A DNA stretch of 64,000 bases from Mycobacterium fragae (GTDB lineage Bacteria; Actinomycetota; Actinomycetes; Mycobacteriales; Mycobacteriaceae), in NCBI RefSeq assembly GCF_002102185.1, contig NZ_LQOW01000025.1:1-64000 (forward strand), given 5' to 3'. The translations under genes were made by a program, and so were the position numbers. This document shows positions 1-10,045 of the stretch, one piece after another. Below the pieces are notes generated by a model. That model was not told the DNA's origin and ran no database searches. It saw only the letters and a program-made list of their open reading frames with translations. Position 1 is the first letter of the stretch. Each line of letters begins with the position of its first letter.

Positions 1-174
1 GAGCGGAGTGCGATGATGCCCAAACGCCGTCGCACCCGCGCGCAAAACCGCGCCCACCGCATCGCCACCGAACGCCGCCAAAACCACGACGCCCGCATGG
101 CCCGACAGGCCGAATACATGAGCTACGTCGGCCCGGCCCCACCCGACAGCGACGACGACCCCCCACCCTTCTGA
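1..174 (+). CDS. C-terminal end of a DUF222/HNH 13E12-repeat family protein (5' end outside window)
   Basis: Reading frame 1 is open from the window edge to TGA at 172-174 and gives 57 residues. They are very basic (KRRRTRAQNRAHRI, then TERRQNHDARMARQAEY) and end in an acidic, proline-rich tail (DSDDDPPPF). This is the typical C-terminus of the mycobacterial REP13E12 proteins, which carry DUF222 and an HNH nuclease domain. The catalytic part lies upstream of the window, so activity cannot be judged. Family assignment rests on recall of the tail sequence only. Confidence 0.7.
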   Translation, partial: ERSAMMPKRRRTRAQNRAHRIATERRQNHDARMARQAEYMSYVGPAPPDSDDDPPPF

Positions 175-184
175 GTAGGCGCGG

Positions 185-739
185 GTGGAGGATATTCACG
201 TGAGCTCTGAGGAGCTACCGCCGCTGGCTGCTGAAGACCACGTCTGCGATGTCTGCCCGCTGGTCTATTCGGAGGTCAGTATCGAGGACGCCGTCCGGGC
301 CATCGGTGACCTGCCTGCTGCGGTGCGCGATGCCGTCCGTGCCATCCCACCCCAGGCGCTGCGGCGGCGCCCGGGCCCGCAGGTGTGGTCGGTTGCCGAG
401 TATCTCTGCCACCTGCGCGACGTCTATATGACCTTCACGATCCGGCTGCACCGCACTCGCAAGGAGGACCGGCCGGCGCTGGAGCCGATGTTCAATGACC
501 TGCGTGCGCGCCGATTCCGCTACAACGAATGTGACCTCGCCGCCGTGCTTGACGAGCTGGCCGCGGCGGCGTTGGGCTTCGGTGACGAGGCCGCCCGGAT
601 GGAAGAACAGGACTGGGACCGCGTCGCGACCCGGTTGCCGGGCGAGCAGCGCACAGCGCGGTGGCTCGTCCGCCAGGCGATGCACGAAGGTGTTCACCAT
701 CTCGGCGATATCCGCAGGATCGGCGGTATAAGCCGCTGA
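185..739 (+). CDS. DinB-family protein
   Basis: 184 residues from a GTG start; a second in-frame GTG at 200 would remove five residues. A DinB-type helical bundle covers about residues 35-180. Candidate metal-binding histidines are visible in YLCHLRDVY (about 75) and in the C-terminal HEGVHHLGDIRRIGG. That C-terminal HxxxHHxxD pattern is typical of DinB_2 proteins, which are putative metal-dependent enzymes, some acting in bacillithiol- or mycothiol-linked detoxification. The substrate is unknown. The gene stands alone between the 13E12 tail and the ribosomal operon promoter. Confidence 0.75.
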   Translation: MEDIHVSSEELPPLAAEDHVCDVCPLVYSEVSIEDAVRAIGDLPAAVRDAVRAIPPQALRRRPGPQVWSVAEYLCHLRDVYMTFTIRLHRTRKEDRPALEPMFNDLRARRFRYNECDLAAVLDELAAAALGFGDEAARMEEQDWDRVATRLPGEQRTARWLVRQAMHEGVHHLGDIRRIGGISR

Positions 740-751
740 CCAGCCAGAAAT

Positions 752-780
752 TTGGCGCTGAGCAGGTCTTCACCTAGACT
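752..780 (+). promoter_or_regulatory. Predicted SigA-type promoter of the rplN (spc) operon
   Basis: TTGGCG (752-757), 17-bp spacer, TAGACT (775-780). The -10 fits the mycobacterial TANNNT pattern. Start of transcription would be near 787, leaving a leader of about 140 nt before rplN. An open frame runs through this leader in phase with rplN, but rplN's known length and a GGAG before 929 place translation start at 929. The leader could hold a ribosomal-protein control structure; I did not fold it. Confidence 0.6.
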
Positions 781-928
781 CTAGGGGTTGCCGTGGGCAG
801 ACCTCGGCCGGCGCGTACAAGCAGGATGTCGTCGGCCCCGCGTGCCTGTCGGCGATGAAGACCGCACGTCAGGCCAAGGCGGCACCCGTCTGCCGTGCAC
901 ACGTTCACATGCACGCCGAGGAGATCTA

Positions 929-1297
929 GTGATTCAGCAGGAATCGCGGCTGAAGGTCGCCGACAACACCGGCGCCAAGGAGATCTTGTGCATCCGCGTG
1001 CTCGGCGGCTCGTCGCGGCGGTATGCCGGTATCGGCGACGTCATCGTGGCGACGGTAAAAGACGCCATCCCCGGCGGCAACGTCAAGCGTGGTGAAATCG
1101 TCAAGGCCGTGGTGGTGCGCACCGTCAAGGAGCGCCGCCGCGCCGACGGCAGCTACATCAAGTTCGACGAGAACGCGGCCGTCATCATCAAGCCCGACAA
1201 CGACCCGCGTGGCACCCGCATCTTCGGGCCGGTCGGCCGCGAACTGCGGGAGAAGCGCTTCATGAAGATCATCTCGCTGGCCCCGGAGGTGTTGTAG
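929..1297 (+). CDS. rplN: 50S ribosomal protein L14
   Basis: 122 residues, the normal length of mycobacterial L14, starting at GTG 929 ([16 protein letters not shown]) nine bases after a CGAGGAG ribosome-binding sequence. Conserved uL14 blocks are present: ADNTGAKE near the start, [15 protein letters not shown] in the middle, and [15 protein letters not shown] near the end. L14 sits on the 50S subunit at the interface with 30S. It is the first gene of the spc-type operon here and has its own promoter. Its stop codon directly abuts the GTG of rplX. Confidence 0.98.
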   Translation: MIQQESRLKVADNTGAKEILCIRVLGGSSRRYAGIGDVIVATVKDAIPGGNVKRGEIVKAVVVRTVKERRRADGSYIKFDENAAVIIKPDNDPRGTRIFGPVGRELREKRFMKIISLAPEVL

Positions 1298-1615
1298 GTG
1301 AAGATCCACAAAGGCGACACCGTGCTCGTCATTTCCGGCAAGGACAAGGGCGCCAAGGGAAAGGTGCTGCAGGCCTACCCGGCCCGCAACAAGGTGCTCG
1401 TCGAGGGCGTCAACCGGATCAAGAAGCACACCCCGATCTCGACCAATCAGCGCGGCTCGCGCTCGGGTGGGATCGTCACGCAGGAAGCCCCGATCCACGT
1501 CTCCAACGTGATGGTGGTCGACTCCGACGGCAAACCGACCCGGGTCGGGTACCGGTTTGACGAGGAGACCGGCAAGAAGGTCCGCATCTCCAAGCGCAAC
1601 GGCAAGGACATCTGA
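1298..1615 (+). CDS. rplX: 50S ribosomal protein L24
   Basis: 105 residues, GTG start immediately after the rplN stop with zero intervening bases, so translation is probably coupled. The KOW motif is clear at the N-terminus ([19 protein letters not shown]), followed by [12 protein letters not shown] and [12 protein letters not shown], both typical of uL24. L24 binds 23S rRNA early and helps start 50S assembly. The position between L14 and L5 is the standard spc order. Confidence 0.98.
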   Translation: MKIHKGDTVLVISGKDKGAKGKVLQAYPARNKVLVEGVNRIKKHTPISTNQRGSRSGGIVTQEAPIHVSNVMVVDSDGKPTRVGYRFDEETGKKVRISKRNGKDI

Positions 1616-1619
1616 GGCG

Positions 1620-2183
1620 ATGACGACTGCAGAAAAGGTTCAGCCCCGGCTGAAAGTGCGCTACCGCGAAGAGATCCGTGACGCGCTCAACAAACAGTTT
1701 GGCTACGGCAACGTGATGCAGATCCCGACCGTGGTCAAGGTCGTCGTCAACATGGGCGTCGGGGACGCCGCCCGCGACGCCAAGCTGATCAACGGCGCGG
1801 TCAACGACCTCGCGCTGATCACCGGACAGCGGCCGGAGATCCGGCGAGCCCGCAAATCGATCGCGCAGTTCAAGCTGCGCGAGGGCATGCCGATCGGGGT
1901 GCGCGCGACGCTGCGCGGCGATCGGATGTGGGAGTTCCTCGACCGGCTCACTTCGATTGCGCTGCCGCGTATCCGCGACTTCCGCGGGCTCTCGCCCAAA
2001 CAGTTCGACGGTGCCGGCAACTACACCTTCGGGCTGAACGAGCAGTCGGTGTTCCACGAGATCGACGTGGACAAGATCGACCGGACCCGTGGCATGGACA
2101 TCACCGTCGTCACCTCGGCGGCGACCGACGACGAAGGACGAGCGCTGTTGCGGGCCCTCGGCTTTCCGTTCAAGGAGAACTGA
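1620..2183 (+). CDS. rplE: 50S ribosomal protein L5
   Basis: 187 residues from ATG 1620, four bases after the rplX stop. An open frame extends further upstream through rplX, but [18 protein letters not shown] is the usual mycobacterial N-terminus. The uL5 signature [10 protein letters not shown] and the block [13 protein letters not shown] are present, as is the [11 protein letters not shown] motif near the C-terminus. L5 binds 5S rRNA and contacts the P-site tRNA. Confidence 0.98.
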   Translation: MTTAEKVQPRLKVRYREEIRDALNKQFGYGNVMQIPTVVKVVVNMGVGDAARDAKLINGAVNDLALITGQRPEIRRARKSIAQFKLREGMPIGVRATLRGDRMWEFLDRLTSIALPRIRDFRGLSPKQFDGAGNYTFGLNEQSVFHEIDVDKIDRTRGMDITVVTSAATDDEGRALLRALGFPFKEN

Positions 2184-2187
2184 CCAG

Positions 2188-2373
2188 ATGGCGAAGAAGG
2201 CACTGATCAACAAGGCTCAGCGCAAACCCAAGTTCAAGGTGCGCGCGTACACCCGCTGCAGTAAGTGCGGCCGCCCGCATGCGGTCTACCGCAAGTTCGG
2301 GCTGTGCAGGATTTGCCTGCGCGAGATGGCGCATGCCGGCGAGCTGCCCGGAGTGCAGAAGAGCAGTTGGTGA
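2188..2373 (+). CDS. rpsN: 30S ribosomal protein S14, zinc-binding type
   Basis: 61 residues from ATG 2188, four bases after rplE. The short form with two CxxC pairs (CSKC at 24-27 and CRIC at 40-43) is the zinc-binding S14 found in spc operons. Mycobacteria usually also have a longer zinc-free S14 elsewhere that is made under zinc limitation. That copy is not in this window. S14 is a late-assembly protein of the 30S head. Confidence 0.97.
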   Translation: MAKKALINKAQRKPKFKVRAYTRCSKCGRPHAVYRKFGLCRICLREMAHAGELPGVQKSSW

Positions 2374-2393
2374 CAGGACATCAGGACTAGACC

Positions 2394-2792
2394 ATGACGA
2401 TGACGGACCCGATCGCGGACTTCTTGACACGTCTGCGCAACGCCAATTCGGCGTACCACGACGAGGTGACGCTGCCGCATTCGAAGATCAAGGCCAACAT
2501 CGCCGAGATCCTCAAGCGGGAGGGTTACATCAGCGACTACCGCACCGAAGATGCGCGGGTCGGCAAGTCGCTGGTCATCCAGCTCAAGTACGGCCCCAGC
2601 CGGGAACGCAGCATCGCCGGTCTGCGGCGGGTGTCCAAGCCCGGGCTGCGGGTCTACGCGAAATCCACCAACCTGCCGCGAGTGCTCGGCGGCCTGGGCG
2701 TGGCGATCATCTCCACCTCCTCGGGCCTGCTGACCGACCGTCAGGCAGCCAGACAGGGCGTGGGCGGCGAAGTCCTCGCGTACGTGTGGTGA
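2394..2792 (+). CDS. rpsH: 30S ribosomal protein S8
   Basis: 132 residues from ATG 2394. The N-terminal block [14 protein letters not shown] and the C-terminal [20 protein letters not shown] with final AYVW are typical uS8 sequences. S8 binds the central domain of 16S rRNA. In some bacteria it represses the spc operon by binding its mRNA; no such site was checked here. It follows rpsN by 20 bases. Confidence 0.98.
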   Translation: MTMTDPIADFLTRLRNANSAYHDEVTLPHSKIKANIAEILKREGYISDYRTEDARVGKSLVIQLKYGPSRERSIAGLRRVSKPGLRVYAKSTNLPRVLGGLGVAIISTSSGLLTDRQAARQGVGGEVLAYVW

Positions 2793-2808
2793 GTGAGGGG
2801 ACTTAACG

Positions 2809-3348
2809 ATGTCGCGCATTGGTAAGCAGCCGATTCCGGTCCCCACCGGAGTCGAGGTGACGATCGACGGCCAGAACGTCTCGGTGAAGGGGCCCAAAGG
2901 CACACTGGGACTGACGGTTTCCGAACCGATCACCGTGTCCCGCGACGACGACGGCGCCATCGTGGTAACCCGGCCCGACGACGAGCGGCGCAGCCGTTCG
3001 CTGCACGGCTTGTCGCGCACCCTGGTGTCCAACCTTGTCACCGGCGTGACGCAGGGCTACACCACGAAGATGGAGATCTTCGGCGTCGGCTACCGCGTGC
3101 AGCTGAAGGGTTCCAACCTGGAGTTCGCGCTGGGATACAGCCATCCCGTGGTCGTCGAGGCGCCGGACGGCATCACGTTCTCGGTTGAGACGCCGACGAA
3201 GTTCTCGATCTCCGGCATCGACAAGCAGAAGGTCGGCCAGATCTCGGCGAATATCCGCCGCCTGCGCCGTCCCGACCCGTACAAGGGGAAGGGCGTGCGC
3301 TACGAGGGCGAGCAGATCCGCCGCAAGGTCGGAAAGACAGGTAAGTAG
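2809..3348 (+). CDS. rplF: 50S ribosomal protein L6
   Basis: 179 residues from ATG 2809, the usual length. It starts [12 protein letters not shown] and has the uL6 signature near the C-terminus ([16 protein letters not shown]). Both repeats of the two-domain L6 fold can be placed. L6 lies near the sarcin-ricin loop and the L7/L12 stalk base. It is 16 bases after rpsH and 2 bases before rplR. Confidence 0.98.
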   Translation: MSRIGKQPIPVPTGVEVTIDGQNVSVKGPKGTLGLTVSEPITVSRDDDGAIVVTRPDDERRSRSLHGLSRTLVSNLVTGVTQGYTTKMEIFGVGYRVQLKGSNLEFALGYSHPVVVEAPDGITFSVETPTKFSISGIDKQKVGQISANIRRLRRPDPYKGKGVRYEGEQIRRKVGKTGK

Positions 3349-3350
3349 TC

Positions 3351-3722
3351 ATGGCCCCAACGAGCATTTCCGCGGCCCGGCGGGCGGCGCGGCTGCGCAG
3401 GCATGCACGGCTGCGCAAGAAGATCTCGGGCACCGCGGAGCGCCCGCGGCTGGTGGTGCACCGGTCGTCGCGCCACATCCACGTGCAGCTGGTCAACGAC
3501 CTCAACGGCACCACGCTGGCCGCCGCCTCGTCGATCGAGGCCGACGTGCGGGGCGTGGAGGGCGACAAGAAGGCCCACAGCGTGCGGGTCGGCCAGCTGA
3601 TCGCCGAGCGGGCCAAGGCCGCCGGGATCGACACGGTGGTGTTCGACCGCGGCGGCTACACCTACGGCGGGCGGATCGCGGCACTGGCCGACGCCGCCCG
3701 CGAGAGCGGATTGAAATTCTGA
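3351..3722 (+). CDS. rplR: 50S ribosomal protein L18
   Basis: 123 residues from ATG 3351. The basic N-terminus ([19 protein letters not shown]) that wraps 5S rRNA is followed by [16 protein letters not shown] and the C-terminal [20 protein letters not shown] motif of uL18. It acts with L5 and L25 in the 5S rRNA complex. The spacing to rplF is two bases and to rpsE 25 bases. Confidence 0.98.
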   Translation: MAPTSISAARRAARLRRHARLRKKISGTAERPRLVVHRSSRHIHVQLVNDLNGTTLAAASSIEADVRGVEGDKKAHSVRVGQLIAERAKAAGIDTVVFDRGGYTYGGRIAALADAARESGLKF

Positions 3723-3747
3723 TGACTGACAACGGAAGGACTGCATC

Positions 3748-4446
3748 ATGACGGAGCAGCCGACCTCAGGGGCCGCTGCTCCGGACACCGGCAGCGCCCC
3801 CCGCAGTGAAGGACGCGCCGAGGGCCGTGACACCCGGGAGAGCCGGGGTCGCCGCGACGATCGCCGCGGTGGTCGCGACCGCGACGGCGACAAGAGCAAT
3901 TACCTGGAGCGGGTGGTCGCCATCAACCGCGTCTCCAAGGTGGTCAAGGGTGGTCGGCGATTCAGCTTCACCGCGTTGGTCATCGTCGGCGACGGCAATG
4001 GAATGGTCGGCGTCGGCTACGGCAAGGCCAAGGAAGTCCCGGCCGCGATCGCGAAAGGCGTCGAAGAGGCGCGTAAGGGCTTCTTCCGGGTCCCGCTGAT
4101 CGGCGGCACCATCACCCATCCGGTGCAGGGCGAGGCCGCCGCCGGCGTGGTGCTGTTGCGTCCGGCCAGCCCCGGTACCGGTGTGATCGCCGGCGGCGCC
4201 GCGCGAGCGGTGCTGGAATGTGCTGGCGTGCATGACATTCTGGCCAAGTCGCTGGGCAGCGATAACGCGATCAACGTGGTACACGCCACGGTGGCTGCGC
4301 TCAAGCTGTTGCAGCGGCCCGAGGAGGTGGCGGCCCGGCGTGGACTGCCCATCGAGGACGTCGCTCCGGCCGGCATGCTCAAGGCACGACGGGAAAGCGA
4401 CCGGCTGGCCGCGAGTGCGAACGCCGCACGTGAAGGAACTGCGTAA
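3748..4446 (+). CDS. rpsE: 30S ribosomal protein S5
   Basis: 232 residues from ATG 3748. The first 55 or so residues are a low-complexity, Arg/Gly/Asp-rich extension usual in actinobacterial S5. The double-stranded-RNA-binding-like S5 N-domain follows ([18 protein letters not shown], about 50-115). Then comes the C-domain, with [16 protein letters not shown] and [17 protein letters not shown]5 takes part in decoding accuracy near the mRNA entry site. Confidence 0.98.
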   Translation: MTEQPTSGAAAPDTGSAPRSEGRAEGRDTRESRGRRDDRRGGRDRDGDKSNYLERVVAINRVSKVVKGGRRFSFTALVIVGDGNGMVGVGYGKAKEVPAAIAKGVEEARKGFFRVPLIGGTITHPVQGEAAAGVVLLRPASPGTGVIAGGAARAVLECAGVHDILAKSLGSDNAINVVHATVAALKLLQRPEEVAARRGLPIEDVAPAGMLKARRESDRLAASANAAREGTA

Positions 4447-4448
4447 CT

Positions 4449-4631
4449 ATGGCAGAGCTCAAGATCACCCAGGTGCGCAGCACAATCGGCGCCCGCTGGA
4501 AGCAGCGGGAGAGCCTGCGCACCTTGGGATTGCGCAAGATTCGCCAGTCGGTGGTCCGTGAGGACAACCCCCAGACTCGCGGCCTGATCGCCGTCGTGCG
4601 TCACCTTGTGGACGTCGAGGAGGTCTCATGA
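4449..4631 (+). CDS. rpmD: 50S ribosomal protein L30
   Basis: 60 residues from ATG 4449, two bases after the rpsE stop. It shows the L30 pattern [12 protein letters not shown], then [14 protein letters not shown] and a C-terminal HLVDVEEV. Its last codons overlap the start of rplO in an ATGA arrangement, so the two are likely translationally coupled. Confidence 0.98.
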   Translation: MAELKITQVRSTIGARWKQRESLRTLGLRKIRQSVVREDNPQTRGLIAVVRHLVDVEEVS

Positions 4632-5068
4632 CGATCAAACTTCACGACCTGCGGCCCGCGCCCGGGTCGAAAACCAAACGGACCCGCGTTGGTCGCGGAG
4701 ACGGTTCCAAAGGCAAGACCGCCGGCCGCGGCACCAAGGGCACCAAGGCCCGCAAGAAGGTGCCGGTGACCTTCGAGGGCGGGCAGATGCCGATCCACAT
4801 GCGGCTGCCCAAGCTCAAGGGCTTCCGCAACCGCTTCCGCACCGAATACGAAATCGTCAACGTCGGCGACATCAATCGGCTGTTCCCGCAAGGCGGTTCG
4901 ATCGGCGTTGACGAATTGGTGGCCAAGGGCGCTGTCCGCAAGAACTCTCTGGTCAAAGTGCTCGGCGACGGCAAGCTGACGGTCAAAGCCGACGTGACTG
5001 CGCACAAGTTCAGCGGGAGCGCGCGGGAGAAGATCACCGCCGCGGGCGGTTCGGTCACCGAACTCTAG
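4628..5068 (+). CDS. rplO: 50S ribosomal protein L15
   Basis: 146 residues from ATG 4628, overlapping rpmD by four bases. The Gly-rich N-terminal part ([20 protein letters not shown]) and the block [18 protein letters not shown] are diagnostic of uL15. This is the last ribosomal gene before a 20.8-kb interruption; secY, the usual next gene, lies at 25.9 kb. The stop codon shares a CTAG tetranucleotide with the stop of the convergent serine hydrolase, so no terminator fits between them. Confidence 0.98.
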   Translation: MTIKLHDLRPAPGSKTKRTRVGRGDGSKGKTAGRGTKGTKARKKVPVTFEGGQMPIHMRLPKLKGFRNRFRTEYEIVNVGDINRLFPQGGSIGVDELVAKGAVRKNSLVKVLGDGKLTVKADVTAHKFSGSAREKITAAGGSVTEL

Positions 5069-6264
5069 GTCTGCGGCCGCGCACCCAAGACGTCGCGGAA
5101 CAGGGCTTGGCGTAGCGCCACTTCCCGCGGGTCGCTGTAAAGGTGAAATCCCAACCGGTTCATCACGTAGGCGAACCCGATACTCGTGTCGGGGTCGGCG
5201 AATCCGAATGACCCGCCATATCCGGGCGTGCCGAATGCCTTGTCCGAGGAGCCGAAGCAGAAGTGCGGCACCGGCTTACAGTAGCCCAGCGAGAACACCG
5301 AATCGACGTGCAGCACCTTGTCACGTAGGCCCCTGGCGGGTGTGACCGCAGGCTCAGTCAGTGCGTCGAGAGTAGCTGGCGTCAAGCCGATGTCACTGCC
5401 GCCGGCGGCCACACAGCTGTAGGCCTTGGCCACCGAGCGGGCCGTCCCAATTCCGTTGGCAGCGGGCATTTCGACGGTGCGCACCTCTTCGAGGTTGTAG
5501 TCGCCGCCCAATACGTCAACGTCGCTAGGCAGCTTGGCGCTTTTGCTGATCAAGGCGGACGGATTCAACAGCGACAGCGCTAATCTCCACGGCATCGCAT
5601 GCAGATGCAGCAGGGCCTCGGCGCGTCGCCAGCCGTGCAAGTATGCGACTCGGTCACGGTCGACCGAGGCTGGCAGTCCGATATACAGGTCCAGATCGAG
5701 CGGAGCAGCGACCTCATCGGCGAAGAACCGGCCCAGTGTCCGGCCCGCCGGATCGGCGTGCCGGATGAGCTCGGACTCATACCAGCCCAGGGTGAGCGTG
5801 TGATAGCCGTGCCGGGTTCCGGGCGGCCACACCGGGGCTTGCGCCGCCAGGATCGCCGACAGCTTGTCGGGGTCGCCAAGATCGCGCAGCCGCAGCCCTG
5901 CATCCAGCACGGGCAGCCCGGCTTGATGGGACAGCAGTTGGCGCACCGTCACCTCGGCCTTGCCGGCTTGCGCGAACTCCGGCCAGTAATCGGCGACCTT
6001 GGCGTCATAGGCGACGAGGCCGCGCGAGGCGGCGACGGCGACGGCCAGGGACGCAACGCCTTTCGTCGTCGAGAACATGTTGACCATCGTGTCGCGCTGC
6101 CAGGGTTCGCCGGTGATGCCGTTGCGATAGCCGCCCCACAAGTCGACTACCTTGGCGCCGTCGCGATAGACCGCGACGGCGGCCCCGATCTCACGGCCCT
6201 GCGCGAAATTGGCGCGAAATGCGTCGGCGACTTTGCCATAACCTTCGTCGACGTCTCCATCCAT
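5065..6264 (-). CDS. Serine hydrolase of the beta-lactamase/EstB esterase family
   Basis: 399 residues from the start chosen at 6264 ([16 protein letters not shown]); an upstream GTG/ATG in frame at 6312 would add 16 unrelated-looking residues. The nucleophile motif STTK (Ser65-Lys68) and a conserved tyrosine in GYHTLTLG (Tyr154) match class C beta-lactamase-like esterases such as mycobacterial LipL/LipP. A C-terminal glycine-rich [14 protein letters not shown] stands in place of the KTG box. Likely a cytoplasmic or cell-associated ester hydrolase; no signal peptide is visible. The substrate is unknown. It converges on rplO, with the two stops overlapping by 4 nt. Confidence 0.82.
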   Translation of the reverse strand: MDGDVDEGYGKVADAFRANFAQGREIGAAVAVYRDGAKVVDLWGGYRNGITGEPWQRDTMVNMFSTTKGVASLAVAVAASRGLVAYDAKVADYWPEFAQAGKAEVTVRQLLSHQAGLPVLDAGLRLRDLGDPDKLSAILAAQAPVWPPGTRHGYHTLTLGWYESELIRHADPAGRTLGRFFADEVAAPLDLDLYIGLPASVDRDRVAYLHGWRRAEALLHLHAMPWRLALSLLNPSALISKSAKLPSDVDVLGGDYNLEEVRTVEMPAANGIGTARSVAKAYSCVAAGGSDIGLTPATLDALTEPAVTPARGLRDKVLHVDSVFSLGYCKPVPHFCFGSSDKAFGTPGYGGSFGFADPDTSIGFAYVMNRLGFHLYSDPREVALRQALFRDVLGARPQT

Positions 6265-6339
6265 TGGGCCGTTATACCGCGAGCAGACGCAAAAGGCCCC
6301 CAAAACGGTCATTCTCTGAGGACTTCACGTCTGCTCACG

Positions 6340-7269
6340 CTACTGACGCAGCCGTGGAATCACTTCTGCGGCAAGGCGTTCCATCTGCTCGCGGTCCTGC
6401 ATGACGTCGTCGCCGACGGGATTGAGCAGCAGCATTTCCGCACCGGCATCGATTACCTCGGCCAACCCACCTGCGACGTCGTCGGGTGTGCCGGACACCG
6501 GTACGGCTTCGATGCCAGGCATCGTCCCGTAGATGCGGCGCAACCCGGCAAGCACTCGGTCGCGGGCCCGAGCCCGGTCGTCGTCGATCATCAGATAAAC
6601 CCGCTTGCCGATGCTGAACCGCGCGGGATCCTTGCCTTGCTCGGCCAGCTCGCGGCGCACGGTCTGCACCGCGTCGGCGAAGTTGGCGGTGGTCGACGAA
6701 CCTGCGCCCAGAAACGCATCGCCTTGGCGGACCGCCCGGGCCAGCGCCTTGGGCGCCTGCCCACCGAACCAGATCGGCGGATGTGGCCGCTGGACGGGCT
6801 TGGGCTGGATGGGCAAGTCGCTGACCTGGCGGAACCGGCCCTCAAATGTCAGCCGTGGTTCGTCGGACCACGCTGTCTTCATCAACTCCAGCCCTTCGGT
6901 GAAGCTGCTGATGTAGGTGGCCTTGTCCACGCCGAATGCAGAGAATTGGTGGGAGCCGCCACCGGATGCCACGCCGACGTCGAGTCGGCCGTGGCTGAGA
7001 CGGTCGACGGCGGTCACCGCGGCGGCCAGCTGCAGCGGATCGTGCAACGACAAGACCAGCACCCCGACGCCCAAGCGCAGCCGCTCGGTGCACGCCGCGG
7101 CATACGCCAGCAGCTCCATCGGAGCCAACATCGGCGCCTCGCCGACGATCTGGTCGAACACCCACCCGCCTTCGAACCCGAGTTCTTCGGCGCGGGCGAG
7201 GTAGGAGCGCATCCCCGAGGCGTCGAAACCGGTCGAGTCGAGCTGGGGGATCGAGATGGCGAACCGCAC
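6340..7269 (-). CDS. LLM-class F420-dependent oxidoreductase
   Basis: 309 residues from GTG 7269. The TIM-barrel luciferase-like fold is indicated by AISIPQLDSTGFD, ELGFEGGWVFDQ, RLRLGVGVLVLSLHDP and the cofactor-site block RLDVGVASGGG. QRPHPPIWFGGQAPKALARA is typical of the family. Mycobacterial members usually use coenzyme F420; this is inferred from family, not from a unique motif. It is divergent from sppA with 64 bp between start codons and is co-oriented with the downstream serine hydrolase, 75 bases away. Confidence 0.82.
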   Translation of the reverse strand: MRFAISIPQLDSTGFDASGMRSYLARAEELGFEGGWVFDQIVGEAPMLAPMELLAYAAACTERLRLGVGVLVLSLHDPLQLAAAVTAVDRLSHGRLDVGVASGGGSHQFSAFGVDKATYISSFTEGLELMKTAWSDEPRLTFEGRFRQVSDLPIQPKPVQRPHPPIWFGGQAPKALARAVRQGDAFLGAGSSTTANFADAVQTVRRELAEQGKDPARFSIGKRVYLMIDDDRARARDRVLAGLRRIYGTMPGIEAVPVSGTPDDVAGGLAEVIDAGAEMLLLNPVGDDVMQDREQMERLAAEVIPRLRQ

Positions 7270-7333
7270 CCCACTACCGTACGGTCCGCTGCGGCCGTCG
7301 CCCGGCGGCGCGGCTCGTCGGTACGCTCAGCAC

Positions 7334-9127
7334 ATGTTCGTGTTTCTGCCCAAGCCGCCCGGTGTCGACGATGTACGGATGTTGGCTCGCCGGGTCGACA
7401 CCGCCCGCCACCACGGCGTACCCAAAGGCTGCGTGCTCGAAGTCGACGTGCGCGCTGCGCCGCCGGAGACCGGCGGCTTGGATCCGCTCGCGATCATCAG
7501 CGGCGGCGGCCGGCCGCTGGTGCTGCGCGAAGCCGTGTCCGCAATCTACCGCGCCGCCGACGATCCGCGGGTGGCCGGGCTGATTGCCCGCGTCCAGTTT
7601 CCCGCGGCCGCGCCGGGACCGATTCAGGAATTGCGTGCCGCGATTGCCGCGTTCACCGCCGCCAAGCCATCGCTGGCATGGGCCGAAACATATCCCGGGA
7701 CGCTGTCGTATTACCTGGCATCCGCGTTCAGCGAGGTGTGGATGCAGCCGTCGGGAACAGTCGGGCTGATCGGGTTCGCCACCAACGCCATGTTCCTGCG
7801 TGACGCGCTCGACAAGGCCGGCATCGAGGCCCAGTTGGTCGCCCGGGGTGAATACAAGTCTGCGGCAAATCGTTTCACCCAGGACCGCTACACGGATGCG
7901 CACCGCGAGGCCGACGCCCGGCTGCTGGAGAGCATTCGCAGCCAGGTGTGGCAGGCGGTCAGCGAGTCGCGCAAGATCAGCCATGAAACCGTCGACGCAC
8001 TGGCCGACCGCGCGCCCCTGCTGCGCGAGGATGCCGTGACGTCGGGGTTGATCGACCGCATCGGCTATCGAGACGAGGCATACGCACGAATTGCAGAACT
8101 TGTTGGCGCCGAGGGGGTTTCGCCGGAAACCGGGGACGCCGATGCCGAGAGCGCGCCGCCGCGTCTGTATCTGGCTCGCTACGCCCGCGCGACCGCACCG
8201 GGGAACAGGCCGCTGCCGTCGCTACCCGTGCGCAGGCCCAGGCCGACAGTCGCCATTGTCGCCGTGGCCGGTCTGATCGTCAGCGGCCGGGGCGGTCCGC
8301 ACTTGCTGCCGTTCGGCAACTCCGGTGCCGGCGCCGACACCATCGCGGCGGGACTGCGGGAGGCCGCCGCCGACAACTCGGTATCGGCGATCGTGCTGCG
8401 GGTCGACTCGCGGGGCGGGGAGATCGGCGCGTCGGAAACGATCTGGCGCGAAGTCCAAAAGGCACGCGAGCGGGGCAAGCCCGTGGTCGCGTCGATGGGC
8501 GCGGTTGCCGCCTCGGGCGGCTACTACATCTCGATGGGCGCCGACGCGATCGTGGCCAACCCGGGCACCATCACCGGCTCGATCGGGGTGTTGGCCGGTA
8601 AACTGGTCGCCCGCAATCTGAAGGAACGACTGGGCGTCGGCTCGGATACGGTGCGCACCAACGCAAATGCCGATGCCTGGTCGATCGACGTGCCGTTCAC
8701 TCCCGAGCAACACGCCTGGATCGAGGCGGAGGCGGACCTGCTCTACACCGACTTCGTGCAGCGCGTCGCCGAGGCACGCAACATGAGCATGGAGGCGGCG
8801 GAAAAGGTCGCGAAGGGCCGGATCTGGACCGGTGCGGATGCCCTCGAGCGGGGACTGGTCGACGAACTCGGCGGGTTGCGCACCGCGGTGCGGCGGGCCA
8901 AGCTGCTCGCCGGCGTGGACGAAGACGCCGAAGTCCGCATCGTCAGCTACCCGCACTCGTCGCTGTGGGACCTGCTGCGTCCGCGTCCGTCATCGCAACC
9001 GGCGGCCGCGTCTGTGCCGGATGCAGTGGGCGCGTTGATCGGTCAGTCGATCGCCGCAGTGATCGACCAGGCCGAGCGCACGTTCACCGGTGTCAGCGCG
9101 CTGTGGCTGGGCGAGACTCGTCTCTAG
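7334..9127 (+). CDS. sppA: Signal peptide peptidase SppA, 67K type
   Basis: 597 residues from ATG 7334 ([17 protein letters not shown]); a longer frame begins at 7256 but crosses the divergent promoter. Two tandem ClpP/crotonase-like peptidase domains are present, as in long SppA. The general-base lysine lies in the N-terminal domain ([10 protein letters not shown], Lys175) and the nucleophile in the C-terminal domain (AASGGYYIS, Ser394), the known E. coli SppA dyad arrangement. Residues 8-20 are not strongly hydrophobic, so membrane attachment is unclear. It would degrade remnant signal peptides or act in envelope stress. Its stop shares CTAG with the convergent methyltransferase gene. Confidence 0.93.
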   Translation: MFVFLPKPPGVDDVRMLARRVDTARHHGVPKGCVLEVDVRAAPPETGGLDPLAIISGGGRPLVLREAVSAIYRAADDPRVAGLIARVQFPAAAPGPIQELRAAIAAFTAAKPSLAWAETYPGTLSYYLASAFSEVWMQPSGTVGLIGFATNAMFLRDALDKAGIEAQLVARGEYKSAANRFTQDRYTDAHREADARLLESIRSQVWQAVSESRKISHETVDALADRAPLLREDAVTSGLIDRIGYRDEAYARIAELVGAEGVSPETGDADAESAPPRLYLARYARATAPGNRPLPSLPVRRPRPTVAIVAVAGLIVSGRGGPHLLPFGNSGAGADTIAAGLREAAADNSVSAIVLRVDSRGGEIGASETIWREVQKARERGKPVVASMGAVAASGGYYISMGADAIVANPGTITGSIGVLAGKLVARNLKERLGVGSDTVRTNANADAWSIDVPFTPEQHAWIEAEADLLYTDFVQRVAEARNMSMEAAEKVAKGRIWTGADALERGLVDELGGLRTAVRRAKLLAGVDEDAEVRIVSYPHSSLWDLLRPRPSSQPAAASVPDAVGALIGQSIAAVIDQAERTFTGVSALWLGETRL

Positions 9128-10038
9128 CTTCCGAATGTGCCGCTGACGAAGATGATTTCGCCGAGCGGATCGTCGTCGTCGGGCGCAGGAACCTCGAGCC
9201 CGTTGCGGGTGAACAGGTCAGCACGGGGAACGCCCACGACGTCCCATCCCTTGGCGCGCAGATACTCGATCACGTGGCTGCGCTCACCGGCGTACACCAA
9301 CGACGGCATATCGATGTCCACACCTAGTTCGCGGAGCGGCGCGGAAAGCTCACGGGCTCGATCGGCATCGAAATCCTTGATACCCGGGACGTATTCGGTG
9401 GCGATCGCGCTGCCTGGCACGCTCAGCGCGGTGATGTTGTCGAACAACCGATCCTGGGCTTCGGGAGGCAGGTAAATCAGCAGGCCCTCGGCCAGCCAAG
9501 CCGTCGGTGCGCTGGCGTCAAAACCGGCGGACCGAAGCGCCGCCGGCCAGTCCGAGCGCAGGTCGATAGGGATCGTGCGCCGATCCGCGGTGGGCCGGGC
9601 GCCGATGCCGGCCAGCGTGGACGTCTTGAACTCGATTACCTGCGGCTGATCGATCTCGTAGACGGCTGTCTCTGCCGGCCAATCCAACCGGTAGGCGCGA
9701 GAGTCCAGCCCGGCCGCCAAAATCACCACTTGTCGCACGCCCTTGTCGACGGCGGCGAGCAGGTAGTCGTCGAAGTACTTGGTGCGCACCGCGACTCCGT
9801 CGATCGTTGCCTGCAGCCGTTCGGGCGAGGCGTTCGGGATGGTCGAGAAGTCGACCTCGCCGTCGATCATCTTGGTGAAGAAGTCCAGACCCACGGCGCG
9901 GACCAGCGGCTCGGCGAATGGATCGGTGATCAGCACACGGGGATCCTTCGTCGCCATTGCTCGGCCGGCGGCGATCATGGTCGCCGTTGCGCCGACGCTG
10001 GACGCCAGATCCCAGGTGTCGTCATGCGTGCGTGCCAT
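9124..10038 (-). CDS. Class I SAM-dependent methyltransferase, mycobacterial TIGR00027-type (paralogue 1)
   Basis: 304 residues from ATG 10038. It opens with the family hallmark [21 protein letters not shown]. It carries the SAM-binding motif [13 protein letters not shown], the acidic [13 protein letters not shown], and the conserved [19 protein letters not shown]. Mycobacteria hold many copies of this family; substrates are mostly unknown. It is the last gene of a three-gene operon; seven bases separate it from paralogue 2. Confidence 0.9.
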   Translation of the reverse strand: MARTHDDTWDLASSVGATATMIAAGRAMATKDPRVLITDPFAEPLVRAVGLDFFTKMIDGEVDFSTIPNASPERLQATIDGVAVRTKYFDDYLLAAVDKGVRQVVILAAGLDSRAYRLDWPAETAVYEIDQPQVIEFKTSTLAGIGARPTADRRTIPIDLRSDWPAALRSAGFDASAPTAWLAEGLLIYLPPEAQDRLFDNITALSVPGSAIATEYVPGIKDFDADRARELSAPLRELGVDIDMPSLVYAGERSHVIEYLRAKGWDVVGVPRADLFTRNGLEVPAPDDDDPLGEIIFVSGTFGS

Positions 10039-10045
10039 GCCCGTG

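Noticed and set aside
788..928. 47-codon N-terminal extension of L14
   Set aside because: L14 is 122 residues and starts at 929 with a ribosome-binding site; the extension is the operon leader.
5599..7803. 734-codon open frame on the plus strand
   Set aside because: It lies antisense to the serine hydrolase and LLM oxidoreductase genes, whose motifs are clear, and its product is low-complexity. It is a high-GC shadow.
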